Part shown: one piece after another, positions 56,306 to 64,000 of the stretch
Layout of the letters: each line of letters begins with the position of its first letter
How positions within the stretch are numbered: the stretch's first letter is position 1
From: Ophioderma brevispina
Taxonomy: Eukaryota; Echinodermata; Ophiuroidea; Amphilepidida; Ophiodermatidae
Direction: 5' to 3'
Length of the DNA stretch: 64,000 nt
Assembly (NCBI GenBank): GCA_023653785.1
Contig: JAMKCH010019817.1
Location: forward strand, 1-64,000
Translations under genes and position numbers: made by a program
The notes under the pieces: generated by a model
The model's database searches: none
What the model was told of the DNA's origin: nothing
What the model saw: only the letters and a program-made list of their open reading frames with translations

Positions 56306-57499
56306 GTAAGCGGTGTACTTTCTAAGGGTTATTGTTTTTTAAACGGACCATACTTAGATTTATCCTAAAAGAAGAACGCCCTAGTGTCTCGTGATAAAAG
56401 CAACGACATTGAATATTTCACTCTATGGACGCCGTAGTAGTAGCGCGAAAGTTCAGTGCGCAATGGCAGAATTTAGCCTACGTAGCCTCATATCGTTTGA
56501 TGTACAAAATAGGGGGAGTAATGTTGAGCGGAGTGTCCGATTTCTTCCTAATGTTGGCACTATATAATTGTGAGGAGAAAAGTGGCCCAATTGGTAAGGA
56601 TAGTCTCGCTTCGTGTGAAGGGTCCGGCAAAGGCCCCAGTAGACTACTTGCTGGGATTTAATCTAAATTCTGATTCGAAAAATGATTAAAAGAATTCTGC
56701 TCTTTTGGACTTGGTGGTAAAAAAAACAAAAACATGAAAAACATTCCAAGTCGTTCCTTGTTAGAGTACCCTGTTAAACCGACTTGAAAGTGTACGTTCT
56801 AATTCCTTAGTACCTGCATTTTTTGTTTAGTTCACTGATATGCACGAAAAAGGTTATTTCCAAAATTTCAGTTGAATCTGATAATTGATGTAGTCATAGG
56901 CACTGTGTGTAAGTTCTGTCAGAGTTACGGACAGAACAGAAAAGAAAATACAAAATTACGAATTATTCCAGACCCGTAGATAGAATTTGCAGGTAATATT
57001 AGACACACATACTAGATTTAGGCCCAAACGGTTCAGGTGATATAAAATTTTTTTTTTTTTTTAAAGTAAGTCGGGGAATGAAGCTGTTGGTCACAAAATG
57101 CCCCTTTAACCCTGCGTATATTATGCTTGTTTAATCGTTGAATGATTTTATGCTGAACATAATATAGCCATAAAAATGCATAATTTTAAAGGTTTTACAC
57201 AATATTTTTTAAAACTGATTATTTGAGCGACTATTGTCGCCTGCAGCACCCAAATGATTAGAATTCTGTAAAGCTACAATGAGATCCTGCGGTAAAGCTA
57301 CCAGTGCAGAGTATCGTAAAACACGGCACATTTTCAGGAAAATCATTGTTTTTCTAACATATTTCAATACATCTCATATTATATTACCAAAATACACAAT
57401 ATCACTAGTGGAAAACTGACTCTGAAACTTAATCTAACTTCCAACATTCAATATCTCATAGTACATATCTTAGAAATCATTGCATGTCATATTGCATAT
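56306..57499. other. Intron sequence
   Basis: Nothing coding. A T-run at about 57,048-57,061 may be the 3' tail region of the following minus-strand LINE. Confidence 0.4.
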
Positions 57500-59714
57500 T
57501 ATATTATAAATATATTTTTCTTATATTCATAAATCTTAGCTTCAACCATTGCCCTTGATCTATGAAATTTTTTAATTGCCTCTTGTTTTTGGATATAATT
57601 GGTGTCAAAACTATTCAATTCCCGAACGAATAAAGAGGTGATTGGCACTATTTTCTTTGTGGTTTTTATATATTTATTTTTGATTTGTATATCGAATAAG
57701 CGGCCAAAATAACAAGATATTGATCAAGTTATATTTATGATCTTCGATGTTCCACCCCCAATAATTGTTTCTAAATTTTATTAAAAAACACACACTTTGT
57801 ATTGGCGTATAAATTGATAATCTTTTCCAAAAGATTACATTCTTCGAACATTTGTACAGAAATGGTCATAATTATCCACAGAATTACAAAATCACAAGTG
57901 TGCGACATCATTAGTTTCAATCTGTACAAATTTCTTTACAAGGAATAAGATTGTATAACACATTAACTGAAAATGACCTAATTTATTTTCAACTCGATTT
58001 TTTTTTTGAATTTTTAAAAGGGAAAAGACAAATATCCCATGAAGTTACCGAAATTCCAATGTTTTGCCCCAATATTTAATACAAATAGGGTTCTCAAAAT
58101 CATTATTAGATTTGATAGATGTCTTTCGTTTTTAAACTATATTATTTTTACTTTACCTTTTAATTTGGAACAGTGTGTTTTGATGTTTTTCTCTTGAGTA
58201 TTCTTGAGTTTTTTTTCCAATTTGAGAATCGCGTTAATTCTTATGGAGATCAAAACACATCATAGGGCTTTTGACAAGCTGTGCAATTTCGTCATTTCAA
58301 AAATCTACCTTCCACAGTGTATTGTCTTGTAAAGATAATACCACACTTAATCCACTCTCTAAAAAATATTCTATTACCTCTGCTGCCCATTATTCAAATG
58401 CAACACTCTGATTGGTCAGTTTACCTTGCCCATTATTCCCCTGCAATAATGGGTCACCAATGCATTTTCTTATTAAATGAAGCTGTTTTAGGTAATAGAA
58501 TAGAAATAAAAGTGTGCAGTGCATTTAGGGGCTCATAAGGTTCCTCGGCCATAACAAACTTTTCAAATAAGGGCTCGCTGCGCCTCGCCCATTATTGAGT
58601 TTTTCTTCTTGACCCTCGGACACAGTAATTTCTCGACCCAAATGACCCTGCAAACCCTTTTTTCTTAAAAACATTTTACCTTGATATCCTCATTGTAATT
58701 TCCCCCACAAAATAGTGTTTTTAAAATAATATCTGAATCGAGTTTTGCTTTTTCTTGTAACATCACACCACGCTCGTAAAGCAATATTAGCACTTTTTGT
58801 GAAGGGCGGCCCCCAATTTTACAAAATTTGGAGATTTTTACACGGCTATCAACTATCACCTGTGTGGTTCGCTCGAAATTGTCTATGTGTCACAAACGAC
58901 AGGAATTGTAGCAGAATAATTATTATCGGGATCCCCGATAATAATTCAACGCTTTTCTTAAACGGCCTTCAAATGTGAAATAGCCGGAATAGCACCATGT
59001 ACGTGTCTACGCTCATCATTAGTTTGTTTTTTTAATATTTCGGGCAAGTCAAGTAGGTTATTTTCTCGAGGTGGGCACTATTTCATTCACATGGCGGACC
59101 TAAACGTAGCATTTCCAGCTCTGCCGTTAGGTCCAATCGGGGATCCCAATTCTAATTTTAATATTACAAAATCGCTTATTTGTGATAAATACGCATTTTT
59201 TTAAGCATTCGCGTTCGCAGGTTAGTTTCCTAGGACCAATACCGACCGTAACTGTGCAAAAAATATCAAATTTGAAAATTGGGGCGCTCTTTCAAAAAAT
59301 GTGCCAAGTTGCTTTAATATACATCTGTATAGAAAAGCGGCAATTTTTGCACTTAACTATACATCCCCCCCCCTTTAAGTCCTTGACTTCTACAGTCCAA
59401 CTCAATCAATAGTTTGTAAACCCCCATATGGTTTAAACCAATGTTTTGATACATATTCCAAGTTGCATTATCCTATCAGCCAATACTCGATAAGCCATTT
59501 TATTTTCAAAGCATGTATCTGATATTTCAGATTAATCATTCCTAATCCTCTTTGTCCATTCGGCCTGTAATTGTATCTCTTTTGACTTTCTCTCTTCCTA
59601 AGCTCCAGACAAGGTATACATTTTTTGTTAACTGATCTTCTATTACATATTCAGGTACAGTTCTACAACCACATTATACAATATTGCCGAAATTCCCTAA
59701 TGTTTTGGAATTGA

Positions 59715-59750
<36 letters not shown>

Positions 59751-61500
59751 GACTTAAAAGCTAGGCTAGCTGTCTGCATTTATTTGGTTTTCCAATTAAG
59801 ATTTTCAGTGAGTGTTTTATCTTTAAACCAAAATAAATAACAAGACCATTTAACGGGGATTTTCGGTCCACTTTATTTCAGTGCATAAATCAGTCGGTTG
59901 TTTTTTGCCACATATATTTCCTTCCGATTTTTCCTTTATTCATAACAATCCCAGACACAAGAATAAATTTATCTATTTTCTTTCACAACAACATTTTGTA
60001 CAGATCTCTTATCATTGACAAATATAGTGGTGTCGTCCTGCCATTTGTATACTTTTTAAATTTTGTAATTCACATCCTTGTTGAAGATAACACCCGTATA
60101 CTCTTGTTTTTAATAGCTCGACAAGAACTCTGTTGCAATAATAAATAATAGGGCTGAAAGCGGGCACCTTGCCCTAATACCTCTTGTATTTCAACGATTT
60201 GAAAGCCATCCATTAATAGATATACAACTGTTTATATTACAATAGAACGTTTTCACCCATTTTATAAATTGTGTACCAAAACCAAGGCGTTGAAGACACT
60301 TAATCAGAAACGCACTTTCAAGGGAATGGAATGCCTTTTCAAAATCAATAAATAATACAGAACAATCGTTATCTATTGTATTACAATATTCAATAACATC
60401 GTCAATCATTCTGATATTTTGTCCAATAAATCTACCTTTAATATACCCACATTGATCTTCGCTTATTATGTTTTTAAGAATTTGCTGAAGCCTTGTAGCT
60501 AAAACTGAAGTACATATTTTATAATCGTAATTCAGGAGTGAAATTGGGCGATAATTGTTTAAATTACTTTTGTCTCCTTTTTTATACAGAAAATTTATTA
60601 TTCCACGCCTTTGCGAAAAAGAAAGTTCACCTTGTTGAAAACCTTCATTAAGGGATGCAGTCACCATTTCTTTAATTTCATTCCAAAATGCTTTATAAAA
60701 TTCTGGGGTTAAGCCATCACTACCTGGGGATCGATTACATTTCAAATTTTGAACTGCTTTTGTGCACTCGTCTATCGTCAGAATTTCATCGCATATCTGT
60801 GCCTCTACATTGGAGATTTTGTTAATACTAGTTCGACTAACATAACTGTCAATTTCCGTTTCGTTCACACCCTTTGATTTGTACAGATTCTTATAGTATG
60901 TTACTGTTTCATTGAGAATATCATCTATTTTGTGAATGTTTTTACCTGATTTGGTTTTTAATTCATTTATTGAATTCTTAACTTTCCTTTGTTTTTCAAG
61001 GCTTAAAAATATTTTGAATTCGATTCTCCTTCTTCAAACCATTTTATTCTTGACCTAATGATTGCTCCTTTCGTTGCCTGTTGATACAACTTTTCAAGTT
61101 TTGCTTTGACTTTAGTATATTCATTTTTGTGTGTTTGAACACCATTATCCATTTCCTCTTCAATACGTTTAACCTCCTCTTCACATTTTGTCAATTCAAG
61201 TTTGTTCTGTGAGGCTTTTTCTTTACAATATTTAATTGTATAATCCCTGATCTCACTTTTACATAGCTCCCAAGTTACTTGTTTAGATAGGCCTTTACGG
61301 ACACAATTCGTTTTATTCTCATTGATTACATTTTCCATTTCTTGAATGTATTTTTCATCTGAAATTAGTGATGCGTTAAATTTCCAATAACTGGGGCCTA
61401 AATTTGTTTTTCCAATCATCAATTTTAATAAAATTCCATTATGATCTGATTTTACAGCAGGTCTAATATCAGTATTCTCACCAAACCCCTTAATTGGTTG
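57500..61500 (-). mobile_element. Tx1/L1-like LINE ORF2, EN C-terminus to RT C-terminus
   Basis: Minus strand from 61,500: endonuclease end SDHNGILLKL, then PSYWKFNASLISDEKYI, RSRIKWFEEGESNSKYF, and the RT in a 225-codon frame (60,191-60,868). RT motifs: SPGSDGLTPEFYKAFW, NNYRPISLLNYDYKI, QCGYIKGRFIGQNIRMIDDV and VLFIDFEKAF. After a break come GIRARCPLSALLFIIATEF and QDDTTIFV (catalytic DD kept). C-terminal blocks GLGMINLKYQIHALKIKW (~59,500) and, beyond a nested MITE, MTISVQMFEECNLLEKIINL (~57,850) follow. The style (WFEEGE, PGSDGLT.EFYK) is that of Tx1/L1 elements. 5'-truncated, with a poly-T run at 59,719-59,747 on the + strand. Confidence 0.88.
58776..59317. mobile_element. MITE (TTAA family), second copy, inside the LINE
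   Basis: TAAAGCAATATTAGCACTTT at the left and GTGCCAAGTTGCTTTAA at the right. It shares with 33,421-33,979 the GGATCCCCGATAATAATTCA palindrome, the CATTTCCAGCTCTGCCGTTA block and the GGGGCGCTCT end. Confidence 0.88.
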
Positions 61501-62913
61501 TCCTCTATTTCCCCCCTTTTTCTTTTATTATCTTTTTCGGTTTCAATGCAGAAAAGAAATCAATCCGAGTCTGAATTTGTGCAAAATTGTAAAGAAATCG
61601 GTAAATATTTGTGGTTTAATAGTCGAGTATGGGGGGGGGCGTGTGTACCCAGAGGATACACAGATCGAATCGTGTCAGTGTGATATAACCCACTGACACA
61701 GACGAACGGTAATTGCATTGCTCTTTAGCGTGTTACACACAAATTTACATACCTGATTTTACCTGGTTGATGGACTTATTTCCCTTCTTCAAAATAGTAT
61801 CCTTATAACAAAATCACGTAGACACAATTGTTAACTTCCAAAACGTCACGAAGATTTCAAAAATATAAAGCTCGTAATTTGAAAAAAAAAGAAAACGGGC
61901 TGGATCCGTTTCCACTCCACACAGCACTCAATATTTGTTGTTTAAACACCCGCTTTAACACAAATGACCCGAGGTCATTTTTTAACATTCCCTTTCCCAT
62001 TCCCTGCTATTGTAATATCACTTACGCGTTCCCTTAAATTCACAAATTGGTGAAATATTGAAGTTTACCAACAGAAAAGTCACGTTAAATTTGGCAAATG
62101 GTTATATGCCATTCATATTTTAAGTAATTTTCAATTTAAAAATGATTGTTAATATAGATTAAACGTAAGAATTATTTTTTAATCTGCGTAGAGTTTGATG
62201 GTTTGATGAAGCAGCCATTGCGTTATAGTCATTGATTTACACGAAGTTCACTGGTCTCCGCGAGTATCCTGAGATACCCTGGAATTATCCTCGCCTACCC
62301 TGTATTTGTGCAGTGCTATCCGTAACGTTGGTACCGGAAACATGGTTTATTTCGGATTGTGCAATGACGAAAACTGGATAGTCTCCCTTGTGTAAAAAGT
62401 AGTTTGACATGACCTTATACGTCACTTGATGTTATTTATACACGTGAATTTTGGACAACATTACCGGGTGCACGTAATATTCTCTGAAACTTCATAGAAA
62501 TTTTGCAGTTTATGGTGATTGAAATCTTAAGTGGTATGTATAATTAGTTTTATGAACATGTTAACCATGCATTTGGGGCATAATACGAATGAATAACTAA
62601 TTTTGAAAAGGTTTTTAGAGCACAATAAATTATGTAAATAAGGAAAAGTAAACACGCTGGAACGCAATTGAGTTACCTATCGTCTGTGGTAGTGGGTTTA
62701 TCCCTCTACCACAGATTCGATCTGTGTCCCACAGAAGGACTCTAAACCAAACCAACTGTTTTACATCTTGCTAAGGTCCTATTACATATTTAAGATGTTT
62801 AAAAGAATGAGGGAGGAGCACTTGGGCAAACTTTTCGTTAGCTTAGGCACTTTTCGTTATTCCATCTGTCTATGTGATTGGGATTACGATAAATCTTGTT
62901 TCTCTTGCAACAG
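61501..62913. other. Intron sequence before the last LDLa exon
   Basis: A short hairpin CTGTGGTAG...CTACCACAG at 62,679-62,710 and a G-run at about 61,631. No coding motif. Confidence 0.45.
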
Positions 62914-63018
62914 GTTCGTGTGAGTTTAACTGCCACAACGGTCGATGTATTCCCGAGCGCTATATGTGCGACCAAAACAACAACTGCGGCGACTGGAGTG
63001 ATGAGTACAAAACAGAAT
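62914..63018 (+). CDS. LDL-receptor class A module exon 3
   Basis: Acceptor CTCTTGCAACAG, donor T|GTAAGT, 105 bp, phase 1 at both ends, intact. It reads [20 protein letters not shown], then [16 protein letters not shown]. All six cysteines and the D..N.CGD.SDE calcium-cage residues are present. The exon ends inside the codon after E, so the last Cys (TGT) is completed across the splice site, and at least one further exon is expected to the right of the window. Confidence 0.95.
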
Positions 63019-63529
63019 GTAAGTTTTTCTTCTGTAGGAAAAGACATTTAAATTCACTGCGCTGTTTTACCACTCGTTCCAAAAATAAAAAAAAACTCCG
63101 AAAATAATAGGTAAAATGCTATTCAACTTACAGATGATCTTATTTACATAATTTAATCAAATCTTTATATGAAAAGTTTGTATATAGTTTAGAGGTCAAC
63201 TCAGGCTTAATCCATATAATCGTACAGCTTTTTACAGCTGTTTGCGAACCAAATCTTGTTCACCAGGACAATTGTCGGCTAAATATGAAGAGACAACCTG
63301 TAACTAAGTGATGACGTAAAATTGAAAGGAATGGGTTCTCTCATATGACGACATCTTAATTATAATAATTGGCAAAGTTTGATGCCCAGGTACCTTTCGA
63401 CAGTATGATTTGGGATGAACCAAACAATGTGATACCTAACACTGCCCTGTAGGTATTGACCATATGCAACTAAGAATGTATAAATCTATGGTAGGAAAAT
63501 GAAATAAAATTCAAATTTTGAATCGGTGC
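63019..63529. other. Start of the next intron
   Basis: AT-rich, nothing recognised. Confidence 0.5.
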
Positions 63530-63880
63530 AGTCCGTCAGCAGACCATGACCCCATCGTTTGAGATCTCAGATCCATATAACAGAATACTCTCTACACAGG
63601 TTCTGAAGAAGGTCAGCTTGATTGAATTGGAGATACCACATTGCTGTCGGCAAGATAGGAGACCTAGGTACTTGAACACAGTCTGTAGTGCAGATAGGTT
63701 GATGCTTCTCTTCCTCATTGACGATCATGTATTCTGTCTTGGCATTTATATGTAGGCTGACTTTGTCTGCAGCATATTCAAGTGAAGTTTGTAGAACTTG
63801 TGCACACAGCAAACGCAACACTAACATTAAAGGCGCTGCAAAATGAAATTTACACGGAGAGCAATGATATACAATACTGA
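63530..63880 (-). mobile_element. LINE RT fragment (post-palm)
   Basis: Minus-strand frames give KVSLHINAKTEYMIVNEE (usual VGL.IN..KTE.M..N), then after a shift FKYLG and FFRTCVESILLYGSE (usual YLG... and LLYG.E.W). This is the thumb and following part of a non-LTR RT in a different style from the CR1/L2 copies above. Frames are broken and neither end is clear. Confidence 0.75.
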
Positions 63881-64000
63881 AAAAGGGGAGCAAGGAAATC
63901 GGACAACCAGTTCGTAAAGACTCTATTGCGAGCATATTCCTAAACTAATGTCATAGTGCTTCAAAAAAGGAATATGCCAACATATCAAGTTCTCTTTTGG

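Overview
This is repeat-rich, AT-rich animal genomic DNA: long introns, GT/AG-bounded cysteine-rich phase-1 exons, many LINE remnants and many small inverted-repeat DNA transposons. LDL-receptor class A, EGF, CUB and trypsin-like modules in one stretch, together with CR1/L2-like, Tx1/L1-like and RTE-like LINEs, suggest a marine invertebrate, perhaps a non-vertebrate deuterostome. The species cannot be fixed from the sequence.

The only host gene material I can support lies on the + strand from 19,582 to 63,018 and probably runs off the right edge. It starts with a signal-peptide exon (19,582-19,669). Four or five exons of a chymotrypsin-fold domain follow (21,234-27,361). Then come LDLa (39,919), EGF-like (42,824), CUB (47,357), EGF (54,624), LDLa (56,194) and LDLa (62,914) exons. 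All modules fit phase-1 introns. The catalytic His is Leu in an intact exon, and the Ser motif appears to read GDGG rather than GDSGG, so this looks like a non-catalytic serine protease homolog. Whether the protease-like part and the LDLa/EGF/CUB part form one gene or two neighbours is not settled by sequence. About half of the exons carry small frame breaks, meaning unpolished long-read errors or a decaying gene.

Layout: 1-1.9 kb, minus-strand LINE (endonuclease plus start of RT). 2-13.6 kb, no recognisable gene, with MITEs, tandem repeats, a LINE fragment and two unrecognised coding-like patches. 13.6-16.7 kb, an inverted pair of ~170-bp satellite arrays around an eroded ORF, resembling a foldback transposon. 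17.3-18.7 kb, LINE 3' end and a SINE-like repeat. 19.6-28.3 kb, protease-homolog exons with transposon-filled introns. 28.3-39.9 kb, non-coding, with nested MITEs inside a tandem duplication. 39.9-56.3 kb, mosaic exons among MITEs, a 1.26-kb almost pure pyrimidine tract inside a ~40-bp minisatellite, a second ~60-bp minisatellite and LINE 3' ends. 57.5-61.5 kb, minus-strand Tx1/L1-like LINE split by a MITE. 62.9 kb, last LDLa exon. 63.5 kb, another LINE fragment.

Coordinates of exons come from reading frame plus splice-site consensus by eye. Repeat boundaries come from visible inverted or direct repeats. No database search was possible.
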